A stretch of 64,000 nt of DNA from Metarhizium brunneum (GCF_013426205.1 NC_089423.1:3348001-3412000); one strand, 5' to 3'; counted from the stretch's first letter, positions 22,504 through 36,800 are shown. Notes: generated by a model not told the origin, from the letters alone. Numbers and translations: made by a program.

Positions 22504-25069
22504 GCACATAACGAGACGACTTCACGGTAAAGCCGACCTTGAGGTACTATTATTCGTCTTGACATGTATGTGAGCTCAATATGTGTGTGGACTGGGTGTT
22601 GTAAGGCACACTGCCTTGAAGGCGAGTTATATTACGTTTCGCGTCTCTCAGCATTGTACAATATCGCAACGGAGTTGGACGGTGGGCAAAAGATTCAAGA
22701 TGTATTAATGATGCGTTTGCTGATGGCATGATGAATCATGTTCCGATTTGGCTTGAAGCTCTGGCGTCAAATACGCCATGTAATTCTAATGTCGTTTTTC
22801 AAAGGTCAATATTAGGGACATTACATCTGTAAATGACTAGGCCCCCCATGGCACAGCATATAGTATCACGTTGCCTCGGACAGATTGACGCGCGGGACGG
22901 GCACATGCAAACTCGCGGGCATTCAAGACATGTTGGTTTGCGGCTCTTCCCGATCTAGCCCGTCCCATTTACTAAAGTACATATGTACGTGCTTGGTACC
23001 CTGGGCCTGTCACCACTTTGAGCGCCTACGTGCATGTACCTATGTACACACACGTCACAAAAGATGGCATAGCCCTGCCTTGCAAACAGCCAATAATCCA
23101 TCCATCCGCGTGCTTAAAAGAATGCATAAACACAAGTCCCATCAACCCGTCTCCAACCCCGCCAGCAACTCAACCCCCCCCCTCATCCCCCCCCTCATCC
23201 GCAAAAGCATTAAACCCAACTGGTTCCCAGCCCAACACACCCATGTCCCTGCGCGTCAAGTGCCCAAACATTCCGCCCAACCTTCTAGAAGCGAGCGGTC
23301 GCCCGCCGTCCGAGAACCCCCGCAGACCCTGCCCGTGACACCAGACCCCGCCAAGACCCTCGAAATGCAAACACAAACCGTCGACGGGTCCTCCAGCAAT
23401 GAAACCCTAAAGTAGTAGAGACTGTCTGTCGTACATGTACCCTCCATGAACCACAGCATGTACAACTACACCACAAGCAGAAGCAGTGTTGCACCAGAGA
23501 AATTACACGCGCATCAGCCAGTGCATCTATCTATATATATACACACACATTTAAAACAAGCCCTTTTGTTCATTTCGAACATGTACACACAGTATGGTTC
23601 TATGAAATTGCCGACTGACCCGAAAAGCCGCCGAGGAAGGGGGCAAGAATTACGGGTCCCAGCCGTTCGTTCCCCGCAGTGAGCATGGCGTTCTCAATTT
23701 CTGGTGAACAGAATACCAGGCCCTAATCTGAAAACACATCGCCCACGTTGTAGTACAATACATTGTACATCACAACGTGGCTAAAGGGGGGCGCAAGACG
23801 CTCGACTAACAACTTGACTTTTAGCCAACGTGGTCCACCTGTGCTTTATGTCTAGTTCCCCGTTGAATTTTTTTTTCCCAAGTCGATTAGGGCTAGCGTA
23901 TATAAATAAATAAACAAGTTAATTAGGGCAAGAAGACAAGTAGGCACAGAGGAGGAGGGCCAAGATGGCTCCCCATGTCAGGGCCATCTTTGCCAGTCTG
24001 CGTGCCACCCTCTTCTGGACAAACAATTTGGCTGCCTGATTGCCGTTTTATTCACATTGACGGAAAGACAAGGCTGAGACATGCATGATATGTGTGGGTG
24101 AGAATCTGGCCCCAGATGAAGCCAGCAAAACGCCATCTATTGCAAGCTGCAACTCTATATGCGGTCCGGTTCCCATGGTTCAAAACACGCCCGAGGACAT
24201 ACGCACATTGAATATAAAGGGAGCTTGCCAAAGGGAAAAAAAGGTCCCAGGCGACATCCAAAAGTCTATCTACATCTCATATATCCATGTTTTTTTAAAT
24301 CGTAAATATGCTCCCTCCTTGTTCCGCCTCTTTTTAACATAACCAAAACCCAATTGCACCTGGCCACAAATTTTCTGTAATATTTGTATGTATATCTTGC
24401 CCTTCTCAATGCATCATCGTGGGCTCGTAACAGGACGCAGCGCGACTGTATCAAACAACGCGCAAAAAAAAAAAGACAAAACTATCAGACCGATATATAT
24501 ACGCCATATAAAATGAAGTAGCATATGCTCTAACGCTGCCAGGTCCAAAGGAGCCAACACTGAGCCGTACTCCTGACACCATACTCCCCGTGTCTTTCCC
24601 CAGCACTGCATCAAATGATGTAGTGTAGGTTCTCGTAGTCTATCCAAAACACCCGACGAAAGGGCCAAAAAAAAAAACGAAATCAAAGCACCAGGGAGCT
24701 ACCTTGCCTGCAAGGCTTTGCACTGCCAGTTTCCAGTGCGTCACACGCAGCAGTTTGAGAGGGAGCGTCCCACGATGAAAGAGGAACGGAGGAGGCATTG
24801 CAACGGCGCCACTCCGAATTTTTTTCTTCGTTTGCTTTTCTTGAAAAGAAAAGGACCGAGAAAAATCCAAGCCAGAGCTCAAATCTGAGATGCAGAAATA
24901 AACGTATAGATAGATTGTGTGTGCTCCGCAAGCCGCATGCCGTGGGAATGAGAATCCGCTGAATTCCATGTCGTCTGCGCTGCTGTACCACTGGCGGGGT
25001 AATCTCGCATGTCGATAAGGAGAAAACGAAGAAAAAACACAAACTTTTTGTGGTATTTCGTGAGTCATT
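22504..25069. other. Convergent intergenic region without recognised genes
   Basis: About 2.6 kb between the 3' ends of the RGT1-like and copper-fist genes. It holds C-rich direct repeats near 23175-23200 (CCCCCCCTCATCC), a nested palindrome at 23743-23780, and a TATA-like stretch near 23899-23914. Open frames here are low in complexity or short. Confidence 0.55.
23743..23780. repeat. Nested palindrome / hairpin
   Basis: Outer arms CCACGTTGT and ACAACGTGG are exact inverted repeats. Between them, inner arms GTACAAT and ATTGTAC are also exact, separated by AC. The whole could form a stem of 16 pairs with a small internal loop. It lies in convergent intergenic DNA. Confidence 0.8.
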
Positions 25070-26666
25070 TCATAGCTCCCAAAAGGTTCCCATGGAAGTT
25101 GCTGCCATTTGATCCGGGCTTTCGCCCACCGCAGTGGCGACGCCTTCATTATAGTTGGGCATCCAGAAAGCCGGGTCTTCTTCCACCATGGAAATGGTTC
25201 CAACCGCAACATTCTCGGAATTCTTGTTGTAAAAGCTGTCGTAGTCAATACTGGTCAGGTCCGTTGAGCTACCAACAATGTTGGCCTGGCGGATGAAGCT
25301 GCTGGTGCCGAAGCCGCCATCCATATCGCCATCTCCGTTGCCTAAAAAGTCCTCGACTTCAGAAACTTCACCCGATGTTGACGTGGTGTTTGCGAGACGG
25401 GGAAGCTGCTCCGAGCCACTGCCGAATTCGAAGAGGCCGTTGAAGCTCCGAGTACCAGCTTGGCTGTAGCTTGACGGAGCAAAATTCTCCGGCTTAGCTT
25501 CACCGAGGTCATAATGACTCCAGTCGACGGAAGCGGCACTTAGGCCCGCACTGAAGATTGGCCCATCTACTTCTGATGGAACCCCTGAGCTGAACATTTC
25601 AAAGCTGCCGTTGTTAACGTATGAAGGGTATTCGATGCCCGACAGATCCAAGGGAGGAAGTCCACTCTGCAAATGGGGGAAGCTGCCACTGGACATCAAT
25701 GGAGATGCAGTTTCCGACTTGACCCGCCGCTGCTCGAGAGCCGTCGCAGCCCGAGGGCGGTTGCCGAATGAGTCGGGTGCGCGGCCGTCTTGGTATAGCA
25801 TGCTCTCTGGACTCGCACCGAGGCTACTGGCGCTGTTTGTGGAATTGACCCGATTGAGCTGATATGGCCCGCACTTTTGAGAAGCACGATTGTGCTTGGA
25901 CGCTGGTTTGTGATTGCCGTTCTGATCAAACGAGAGAACTCCGTCTGAGTGGACAGTGTTGGCTCGTCGTCGTCTGATTGGGGGCTTGGGTCGTGCGGCG
26001 GTGGCCAAGGGATCGGGATCCGATTCGGCTTCTGGAACGGTGTCCAAGGTAGGTTCCTTCTTGTGAGCGCAAGTACAGCGCCCACCATGATTGCAGCAAC
26101 AGGTCTCTATGGATTTCACATCTTGTCAGAACGGGGAGGCGTGAAGAAGAGTGAACAATCGACCCTAGACTAGTCCATGGTGTAGGCTCACCCTTGTGTC
26201 CATCCACAGGTTGTTGCAAATGAGCACACTTGCTCGTCTTCTCGCCGCAGTCGCACTTGACATGGGCAGAGCGTGACTTTCGCATCGTGCGGCAGTGGTG
26301 GCATTGCGACACAGGACGACCCTTCTTGTTAATGTGTTGCAGCGGGCGATCTAGACGAGCCGAGGGTTAGCAAACAGGACCCGCGAGAAGACAAAAGAAA
26401 ACAAGAAGAGAAGAGACGAGGAAAACAAGTAAAGCCAGACGGTTCCATTATCAATGGAAATGGGGCGGGACATCGTGGGCTGTCACTGTTGCTGGACAGC
26501 CCAGAGCTTGCTGGCGGCTGCCATGCGCCGTCTTGCCATGAAGCCAGGAGGGGTAAGGTGCGCTGTGTAACCAAAGGCATTGAGACTTACCGGAATGTTG
26601 ACAATTGCTCACACGATGGCCTCGAACACAGGCCTCGCAGGCATACTTCTCGCCGTCTATCAACAT
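25070..26666 (-). CDS. Copper-fist transcription factor (GRISEA/CUF1/MAC1 type)
   Basis: A copper-sensing DNA-binding regulator; family members activate copper and iron uptake genes when copper is low. Exons 26591-26666, 26192-26350 and 25070-26106 give 423 residues across introns of 240 and 85 nt. The N-terminal copper fist is complete once spliced: MLIDGEKYACEACVRGHRVS with CxxC, then the KKGRPVSQCHHC segment with the GRP minor-groove motif. A Cys/His motif CCCNHGGRCTCAH opens exon 3. The rest is Ser/Asn/Pro-rich with acidic stretches, likely an activation region. The fist is split over two introns, so exon-by-exon reading hides it. Which member it is (activator for uptake or otherwise) cannot be told from sequence. 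Confidence 0.93.
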
Positions 26667-27913
26667 TTTTGGCTGCCGCAGTGGTGGGCGTGTGAAAGCA
26701 AGGGCGTTTGTGAGGATGTTGAGGAGGACAGAAACGAGGCAAGGCAAAGAGACCTTCGGCCAGCGGAAGGGGGCGCGAATGCTCAATTGTGTGAGTGAGT
26801 GAGTGGGAGCGATGACGGTGGCACTGAGCGTAGTAAGCCGGATCCGTGGTCTTGGCCTGGGCTGGTTCCTTCCGATGGATGCGCTGCGGTCAGAAGCCCA
26901 GGGTTCAATGGTCCCGACATGGACTCAGGGTCACTGATCAGTGACGGCTGTTGGGGTTCCTGTGGTTGTGTCCACTGGCGGTCCTGTGGCGCCGGCGCTG
27001 TGCCGGTGCTGTGCAGCGTGGGCAAGGCTGGGGCGGCGCTTGCCTGCAGGCTGGTGTGTCTCAGGATGGCGGATGGCGGATGGCTGTCGGCGGGTCGGGG
27101 GCCAAGTGAGGCAAGTGAGCGGCTGGGTCAGACAGCTCAACAGGTCAACCGGCAAGCCTCCCAAAGATGTGGCACTGGGTCGAGCGCACCAGACCAGGTC
27201 CACAGGCACTCCGTACTCCGTGACCCTGAACAAGCCCGCCAAAAGACTGGAGACGACTCCGTACAGGCTGGAGACTGGAGACACTGGAGACACCAGACAC
27301 AAATGGAGACGGGCGCTGCCAGTGAGAAGAAGGCCCTATTGTAGGCTGCTAGGGTCTCAGTTCCTCCCAGGTTCCTTGTCTCCGACCGAGCCCAGGGTCC
27401 CACGGGGCTTCCGTTTCGAGGAGGAACCGCAGAGGCAAAGACGGTTGGTTGTTGTGTGTATGTATGTCAAGTACGTAGTACGGAGTACTCTGGGGGACAC
27501 AACGATCTTGTCCGGACTCAACTATAAATACTGCGTAACTGAGGGGTCGGGAGAGAAGAATGACTGGTTGACTGCTGGCTCGGCTGTTGATGGAAGCAAC
27601 GTCTTACTTAGACGGCCAACAACAAAGGCGCTGGGAGGTCCCTGGGACAACTCGGCAGCCGGACGGCAATAAAATGTCGAGTCCAAAATTACACCGAGCA
27701 GTACTCCGTACAAAGTGAGGGAGCACGGCTAGTGTTCGTGTGTTTGTGAGCTGGCGACGGGGAGGACAATACATCTATAATAATAAAACTTTCTTTCGGC
27801 TGCCAGTCGGCCTGGGGCTTGGGACTTGGGACACGGAATTTGGGAACAAGCGGATACCATTCGCAGCGAACCCAAACCAGACCCCGACTCGACTTGGCCG
27901 TTTCTGCGAGCCG

Positions 27914-27948
27914 TGAGTGTGGTGTGTGTGTGAGTGTGTGTGTGTGTC
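27914..27948. repeat. GT-rich simple repeat
   Basis: Interrupted (GT)n tract in the gene-free interval. Confidence 0.8.
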
Positions 27949-30900
27949 GACTGGTGTGAGTGTGTGCCCGGTGTCTGATGGTTCGTCGCCAGTGGCCCGT
28001 CCAACCTGCTGCTGTCTGTAACTGGCCTCCAAGTGGCCCTCCAAGTGGCCCTCCAAGAGGTGTGTGGTGTGTGGGAGGGAGGCAGGGACATGGCGGCTGG
28101 TCAACGGGTGGAGATGGAACCAGACCAACATGAACATTGAACTTGCCAGGCCGTCTTGAGTCGGTGGGAGTGGGGCCTCTGGGGGTCAACTGGCCCCAGG
28201 TGCCAAGGTGCCCAGGTGCCGACACGACTGGTCCGGCTGTGATTGATTGCCAGGTGCCTTTAAACAGGCACATGGAACATTGAACCAGTCCCGTTTTTTG
28301 CTGCCTTCAGGATTGGGAGTTGCAACCGACGCCAGTCACCTCGGCGCCTGGCTGAACGCATGTTATGCTGGCATGGCATGACATGGCATGGCACCAGCAA
28401 ATGGCATCCAGCCTGAGCTGTAAGCACATGCAGTATTGTTTTGCATTGTACGGAGTATTGTACATATTGTTCAGTGCAAGCACCGCAGCAGTTGCGATTG
28501 TACCAAGTGTACCAAGACCACCGAGGGTGCATGTATGCACATGGAGTAATACGTAGTCGCCGATGGGCCACTTGCCATGATTGCCCGTCCCAGGTCCGTG
28601 ACATCGACGCTCTCCATCAGACATGGCCGCCTCCAAACCTCCGAGTGGAATAGCCCTCCGGGGCCTGACACGCGCGGAGATGTGCACCCAAGTCGGAGAA
28701 GCTGACCCGGTGACTGAGGACCAAGGACCTGGGGGGTTATGTAAGATTGAACTGGGGTCGACTGCGATGCATAAGTCGGCTCGATATCGTAGCATTATGC
28801 AGCTCGTGCGCTGGTGCCTTATGCCGTGAATAGTGACGGCCCTATTATGTGTTTCCTCCGTACTCTACCTATTTATTTAGATACCGTTACCTGTTAGGGG
28901 ACTCGGAGGCGGAGAGTCCATTGCTTACTATAGCAGTGCTCAATAAAGCCTTTATGCGTTCCAATGCAACTCCCACGTACGCCGAAATGGGTCTCGTTGT
29001 CTGTTCCTATCCACGTCGGCACGATTACTGTTTGACCAAAAGTTAGTGCCAGGAGGTGGTTTGCACGAGCCAGATGGAGAGCACAATCAGCGAAGTGAGA
29101 AGCTACTCAGCCGGGCCATCTCCTTCCCACAGATCTGGCTACCGGTTGACCATATTATGTCATGTCATTGAGGTGGGCACTCGACCCTTTTTCAAATTTA
29201 GCTTCCAACCCTGGGTGCCCGGGCTGTGTAAGCCAGTTCTCGAGTGGACGGACGACAGGCGGCCGCAACTGTGATTCCGTGAACCATTAGCAGAGCCATT
29301 CTTCTGAGTGGAGCATTCCCGTATGTATTGACATGTCAGGACAGCATGACGACTGGGTCCTTGCTGTCGTTCCAGCAGGTTCAGCACATGTACAAACTGT
29401 CACGGCTAATAATGGCATGCGCCTGTCCCCAAATCGGATGGTCGGGATGAGACGCAGCAGGCACGCAGCTGGGTCTGCTTTCTGTGTCGTCAGCGTGCAG
29501 CTTCGAGCAACAGGGCCAATCGTTGTTTTGCCTGGTGAGGGGTGGATTCTATCAGCTCTCGAATTACTAGTTTCATCGAAAGCGGCGCCTAGAACGAGGA
29601 ATGTGCATCCGTTGCGACAGACTGCCCTGTCGAACCAAGTCAGTCCAGCGGCCTGGCAGACTCAAGTTACATTGTCAATGGTGCAGGACATACATATGGA
29701 GTACATGCCGAGCTAGATAAAATCGACATCCGAATTTCTCGATCAGCAGCTGATCTGGCAAGCCTTGGCTAAGCGGCTTCCGCGCTTAATGCAGCTTCCA
29801 GCTCGCCGTTGTTTCCAGGCCTAGTAGTTGTATCCATATGGAGTTGAAGATCCTTGCTTTTTCTTGAGTCTCAAGACTTGAGACAGCTTATTAAAGTTGC
29901 CAACTACGTGGGCGCTTTGCGGTATTACATGCAGCGTATGTATTCTTTGGCCTGCAATGGCATGCAGAGTGGCTGGTAATCCTTGGCATCAACGATTCTT
30001 GCGGCGGTGCTGCGTAATACCAGTGGCCCTTCAAGGGGTGCAGATTTAGACTTGGCGCGAGCTGGTCGGAATTTGGGCCAAGCGAACGTCAAAGTGCAGA
30101 GCTCCAAGTTCTTCTGTTGGTCACTGCCCCCTTGGTCATTGCTTCAGCAAATGCTCGTGCTTTCTTGGTCTTGTCGTCCCCATTGAGTCTGTTGCAACGA
30201 CTGACATTTGCAGAGATGATCCTGCCTGTCTTCTCACGCCTGGTCATCACAGCACGACGGAGAGCAGCTTGTTGAGGACGGCTTGAATACGGAGCTGCCC
30301 ATGCACAAACTAGGTGCTGGTGGTCTGAGGCGAGTGAAGTGGAGGGTTGAACTGAAAGTACTTTGCCCGTACAGTGTGCGTTTGACTTTTGAAATTGGTG
30401 TCTGCCCATCGGACCGCGAATCTAGTGGCATCAGACCAACTGGACGCCCGTGCCGCCAAAGCCACCCATTCTGGAGCCTCCTTTAGGGGCGGATCATCGT
30501 TTTATTGTCTGCTAAGGTCTGCCTCTTTCCTGGGGGCGTTGAGAGAGGCTTGGGACGATTGTTGAATAAAAATTGCCATGTAACGGCGGAAACGCGGCGC
30601 TATGGTTGGAGCGAGGTGACCATGTCATCTTCCCTGCTCTCAAAGCACGGGCTCTGGCTAGCTACTCCTGGAGATGTATGGAGTATTTTCGGCACGTTGC
30701 CTGAAGCCCTGAAGCCCGTCTGTCTGCCTTGTCATTTGGACTTATCGTGATGTTAACGAGTCGCAACCGGACGTTTTCACAAGTGCTGGCGTTTGTAGGA
30801 CAAAAACTGGTGTCTGCAAAGTGTCAGCTGTCTATGTCAACTTAAGGCTGTTTTCATTCTGCACAAGACCTCCTCGGACTCCTCGGGGTTTGGCGACATA

Positions 30901-33844
30901 CAATACATTGTACAATATTCAAAGGGAACGGGAACAGTGACCACTAGGCGGCACAAGGGTTCGACACTGGTCTCGACCCGCAATACTCCGGCAAAGACTC
31001 GGAGAGTCGCGGCACCACCGTAGAATTTGGCCGGTATAACCACAATCATGGTGTGGGGTCTTTGTTGTGAAGCAGCAGCACCAATTCAAGCAGTGCCAAA
31101 GAAGGTTGACTGAGCCCCGAATTGCGCCCCTGGCTGGTCGCACGCAATTTTCTTGGCGTGCGTAAGGTCTTCGTTTCGAGCTACTCGAACCGGACGACCA
31201 GGCCGGGCTGGCAGGGAGCTGGCCTCCACCACAAATGGCACGGCAGCTTTCTGGTCAACATCAGTCTGGGATGCCGCTTGCTCTGCATGTTCGTGCCGCC
31301 ATAATACAATATCGCACGGGTAGACGCTCAACGGTCCAGTACCAGTGATGCTGTCGGTCTTGTCGAGCAATCATGAAGCAAGGGTTACGAGGCTGTCCAT
31401 CTGATAAAGTTCCCACTCTTGTAAAATGAAAAGCGACATCACCCTCCGCATTGTAGAAGCAGGGATCACTCGTTTGATTTGCGGTGAAGATTGCAGCGGA
31501 GCCGATAATCATGGTAATAGTACGTAGTAGCGGCACCGGATTCAAAATGGTCACGATGGCGGCGGCTCACGCGACAGGCGGCTCTAGCCGGCTGAGGAGA
31601 CAAAGACAGGAGAAGTGTTGAACGTCGCCTTGGGCATGATGCCAAACATTGGGATACTTCGTAAAAGCGATGATGGGGTCCACCAGCTGCGTCTTTCTGA
31701 ACTGGGAAAGGACCACATGCACATTCTCGGGCGGACAGGTAATCAGGAAGGAGCTGCCCTGTCCTTGCCGGGTACATCATTGATGTATGCACGATATGTC
31801 TGGTATGGTGTACATTAACCCTTGGAACTATGGAACACATTGTCCGGCCCTGCCACTTGACTACATGCATAAGTAATAAGCACAGCAACTTGCCGTAATT
31901 ATAATAGGCGCCGAGGGGTTCTACCAACCCGGTGGCAGGATCAATCAATTGACGGCTATTATTGTACGTACTTATGTATGTACATTTACCTGTCCCTGCA
32001 GAACTTGCTAACAGGGGAGAGGGGTATTGTTATTGGTGGTTTTGGCCAGGTTACTTTATTTTTAGACTGCTGAAGCTGTTCGTATCGTCAACGATCAAAG
32101 AGAACCTGGATGAGTAGTGTATCTGGTAGGTTTTGGGTTTGTCTAAGCCATGGCAGCATAGCGTGTGCATGATTTCTGAGTGACAAGCTTGATCATAGTA
32201 CAGCACTAAAGATGGTTTATTGAAGTCTCGGCATTCACATGTAGAGGCAAGCATGCCGCATTTGCACGGCTTCAGAGGCATCATCTCGGCATGCTGTTTG
32301 ATCGTGATTGGTAACGAACAAGGCTCCGTAGTATATCCATCAACTCTAAGCCCCTATATATACGTCCTATGTCAGTCGTGAGTGGAAGGGATGGTTGAGG
32401 GATGCTCATGTTCGCCCTCGCGGTCGAAGCCTAGTACTGCCCACAGCCATTCTCGCTTTACAGAAATATTAAAGTGTGGGCAAGTTTGTTACATTTGACA
32501 ACAGTGTTAGATTTTCTTGTGACATATCAGCCCACACGTTGTACTGCAAAACACCCAGGTATTGGTAATGTCGTACTGTTAAATCAGTCCGGCTCTTGGT
32601 CGTCGTCGTGTAATTCTTTATCCGCCATGTGGCGTTAAACTCCTCCTACTAGGTGCAAGAAGTGGGCAATCGCCCGTTCAATTGTCGCGGTATGGTATCC
32701 CCTGGCTTCTCCCAACTTTGGGGGGGATAGAACCAATTGTCCTCGCTCCTAATCAGCCGGAATGCCAATGAATCGTCAAAGCCATTTAGCCTAGCTTCAC
32801 GAAAAGCCCCCGCAGACTCAGGATCTGCAGGCGATCTGGTACTCGAGATTGATGGCTGGAGAGTGCCCATGGGGTTCATAACAAGTATGCAAATTGCACC
32901 GGCGAAGCGTGGAGCTCGATGGCGGCGGCACATTTCCAAGGCTGTAGTGATGTAGTAGTAGCAGGATGATTCTCAGAAAATCTTGCAAGTTGAAGGTCGA
33001 CACGGGATTCTCCCAAGAACGATACCGTGGCGCCTAAGTAGGGGGTATAGTGATACGGAGTGTTCCGTACCAGACAATATCCATGGCAAGAGCGGCCCTT
33101 CGCTCCAACATACCAACCAGTTGCGTTGACAATACCTAGGTTAGGTACTTGAGTAGGTAGTTATTACATGGCACCTGGGTGCACCTTCCCGCCTTAGCCC
33201 CCTACACTCCTTCAGTTGAAACATCGAAACTCTGGGCCAATTCGAGCCGCCGAGTCGAACGCACGTCGGCATATTGACCCCCAAGCATGTTGATTGTCCC
33301 GAGTCATACTACGGCACATCTGCGCCAGACATGTCGGGCTTTTTTCCATGCATTGTCTTGACCTGTACAGCATGCCAGGTATCGTGACCACAGCGGTCTG
33401 CAGCGCAATGGCCATGTCGCTTGCTCGCCATCCGAGACTCTGGCAGGCGAGCCAACGAAAACATCGGAAACTTGGTGGCTTCGTCGTCTCGTCAATCTTG
33501 GCCAAGGCTGCTGCTTGCTGCACGTCTAAAACTGGGTGGCTTCCCAACTTCGCACTGTCCTGCATGTCACTCGAGAATGGATCGGAAAGCTGCCCATCCA
33601 CACCAACTGGCATCGCCTTCATTGGCCGCCGCATCGATACCCCATGAATGGATGGATGTTCCTGTGCCTTTTTGACATTCTTCTTTTTCACCTTTGTGCC
33701 CTGTTTGAGGCTGGGCCCAGCACCTGGTAATTGCTCCGCTCTCCGGACTCTGTACGGAGTACCATTGGCACAGCTCTTGTGCCAGGATTCGGTATCACTC
33801 GGCCTTCTAGAAGGATAGGCATCTACGACAACTCAGGGAATATG

Positions 33845-33867
33845 TATGTACGTACTTTACGTACATA
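33845..33867. repeat. 10 bp inverted repeat
   Basis: Arms TATGTACGTA and TACGTACATA are exact complements around a CTT spacer; GTAC/ATGT-rich sequence continues on the right. Confidence 0.8.
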
Positions 33868-36800
33868 TGTATGTACATGTACTGTCTCTTTGTCTCAGCG
33901 GGGTCTTAACAAATACTATGTACAGTCCAGGCCCTCCTCGCCTCCGTAACGCCTCCACTGGTGGACAACATCGAATTTATCCCAGCAAGGGTCGGGCCTA
34001 ACACTGACGTTGAAGCAATCCACGGCAACTTGCAACACCTTCTCCACCACGCAAACGAGAGCCGCCTCGTGCGTGCTCATCCATGCCATTACTGCCTAGA
34101 GCTGGTGGACCTGGAGAGGTCAAACAACATTGTTCCGAATGGGTGGATGGAGCGCGCTGTGATTTGTGTCATTAGCTTTACAAACTGCTGCCTCGAGGGT
34201 TCCTGAGCATGGGCCAACCATGCACTGTTTTTTTGGGCTTGGGGTGCCGACTCGCCTAAGAAGCTCGAATTCGACTCAGCGAAGGCTACGGAGAAAATCA
34301 ACAGAGCAGCGAGCGATACGATGCTTGGCCCTATGCACCCCTCGTCATGATGATCTCGGGTTCCGCCTGTCAGTGATCCTCTGCACCTTCAGTATAAGGG
34401 CCAACAAGTTCATTACGAGTCTTGGCCATTTTCGAACAACCGCCATTTGCGCATCGGTGTACGGTTACGTACTAGCAGCCTCACAACCACTGAGGTGGCT
34501 GGTTAGCGATCTTCGCCTGCGTCAACTGTGCGGGCCAGTTCGGGCTAGAGAGGCAGATCATCTGCATCACCCTCTGAACTGAGTGCCAGTACGGAGTACT
34601 CTGCACAAGGGTAAAGTTTCTTTTTTGGTTTTTTTTTTGGTAGCAGCTTCTGAGTGGTCTATCGTCAAAAGGACACACCCGAATATTGGATGCGTCTATG
34701 TCACTCTCGCCTCTGTGAGCGAGCCCAGACCGTATCGTTCCCACCAGATCCTTGAACGTCGAACTGACAATGACCCCGTCAATGATGTCTGACCCTTTGT
34801 TGGCTACGTCAAATGACCCACGATGGGTATCGTGTTATTTTCATCATCCAGCCACCTAACTGTCCTCCATAAAGTATATACAGCAAAACTGCGACCAACA
34901 ACCTCTTTCCCTGTCACCGACTAACCAAGCATGCTTCCTCCAAATGGGCCCATTCAGTCTCCAGCTTTCCTTGCGAGGAATTGGTCTGATTTGCATAGAG
35001 TGGCCGTTCATTTTGACATTTCATATGTACATACTCCGTATATATGTCAATATGTCAAAGGAAATTTTCTTCGTGCGCCTCGGGCGTCTGACCTATGGCA
35101 ACCCTTGCGCATGGGCCACAGACCCACTCTTTGACAGATTGCAATTCACAACCGAAACTGCCAATCGCTCCCATATCTTTTGGCTGCCGGCCCCGACCGA
35201 AATTTTCAAACTCTTCTCTCTTTTTCCCTGAAAAGCCACAGCGACTCTGGCGTCAATCTTGCCCAGTCAATTCCGCCCAAAGCCTTTGATGTCGAGGATT
35301 CGCGGAGATGTCCTTCGGGGCATTAGTTGGCCATCTGCAGGCAGATCAGTACCGACTTTTGGGCATGTCTGAACAATGCGTTGCATCCCTCTGCCCGGAT
35401 ATGCCCACGAGCAGTGATGCCCACGAGAAGTCGCCCAGAGATCTGGTGGCGTCCTCACGCCATAGCGTTGATTCACGCGGCGGATTTCTGCGAGTTTGGT
35501 TTTTGCTTGAACTGCCTGCCACGGATGCTCATGGCCCTGAACCTCTCCGGCCCAATATTGGGCGAGAGACTGGTCTATGCGTGCCGCTAGGCATGAGGCA
35601 CGACCAAGTGATCCAGCTATGCATCTGCTGGATGGGATCTTTGGATAGTCTCGAGTCGGTCCGAGACAAGGTCGCATGCCTTGGCAGTGATTTATTGACA
35701 CATGCGCATACAGACAAGTGATTTTTGCCAGATACTACAATGCTTCTGCATTGTATATCGACATCTCCGCCAGCTCTCCATTGGCAGGGATGTTTTCGCA
35801 CTGGCATAGAACGAATTCCACTCGTTGCTGGGCACCCGACTTTGAGATGTCGTCTTGATTATCTTGGACAAGTCGGGAATCAGCTGTAGTGACATGCCGT
35901 AATATATCTTGACAGTTTGTTGTGCGTAATCTTGAATTGCTATTACACTCTGATCTCGGCTCGGAAGGCTGTGCTGCATTGGAGCCCTCCAACGTCTATG
36001 TAATGCCTATGCCTCTTTGACTAACAAATCCAATAAAAAAAGGGAAAATTGGCACACAAGGTCGGTAACACTCGGATGTGGCACTCATGTAAGTAACATG
36101 TTTCCCAATGTAGCTGTACAATTAAGAGCTACCGTCTGACTCTCGTGGCCAGGCCAACCACACAAAGTGTATGTACGTCGGTCCTAGTAACGACTGGATA
36201 CAATCGTGTAAACATTGATTGCAATATTAGCGCCCGCAATTTCCGGCGCCACCCGCATCTCATCTCATCTCATCTCGTACTCTAATATTTATCAAACTCA
36301 ATTAATCGAGCACAACCTTACCACTTGCCGATTTAATCAAAAAAAAAACAGTTTAATTAAAAAATTGGATCCGCACATCCGACGCGTATGTTTCTGGAGA
36401 TAGCACGGCTCCCGAGCCTTCCGGGTATGGTGGGTCTCCACCGGCCGTACGGAACCGGCGGACATGCGAGTATCAGAACCGAAATCAAAAGGCACGAGCG
36501 GTGTAATGCATTGACAAATGATTCCATCATTGTATTCTGTAGTCAGTGAACAGGCATGTGGGTGGTCAATTGCCGGGAAGCGGAGGGACCGGAACCAAAG
36601 GTACAGGTTCGAGCTTACAATGCCGGAAGTGGCTGCAGCAAAGAGAGGATTCACGGCATGACGTATCAGGACGCTAGATATAAAAGGGGACTGCTTGGAG
36701 TGGTCCGTGAACAGATAAGACGAGCGTGTACAATCAAGTATGTGTTTCGTGTTGTCGAATCGGCACACATGGCGGCAATCCGAGGACAGTTGCGATTTTG

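Noticed and set aside
22885..23415. 176-codon Pro/Ser-rich open frame
   Set aside because: Low complexity from C-rich repeats and no conserved motif; a minus-strand frame is equally open.
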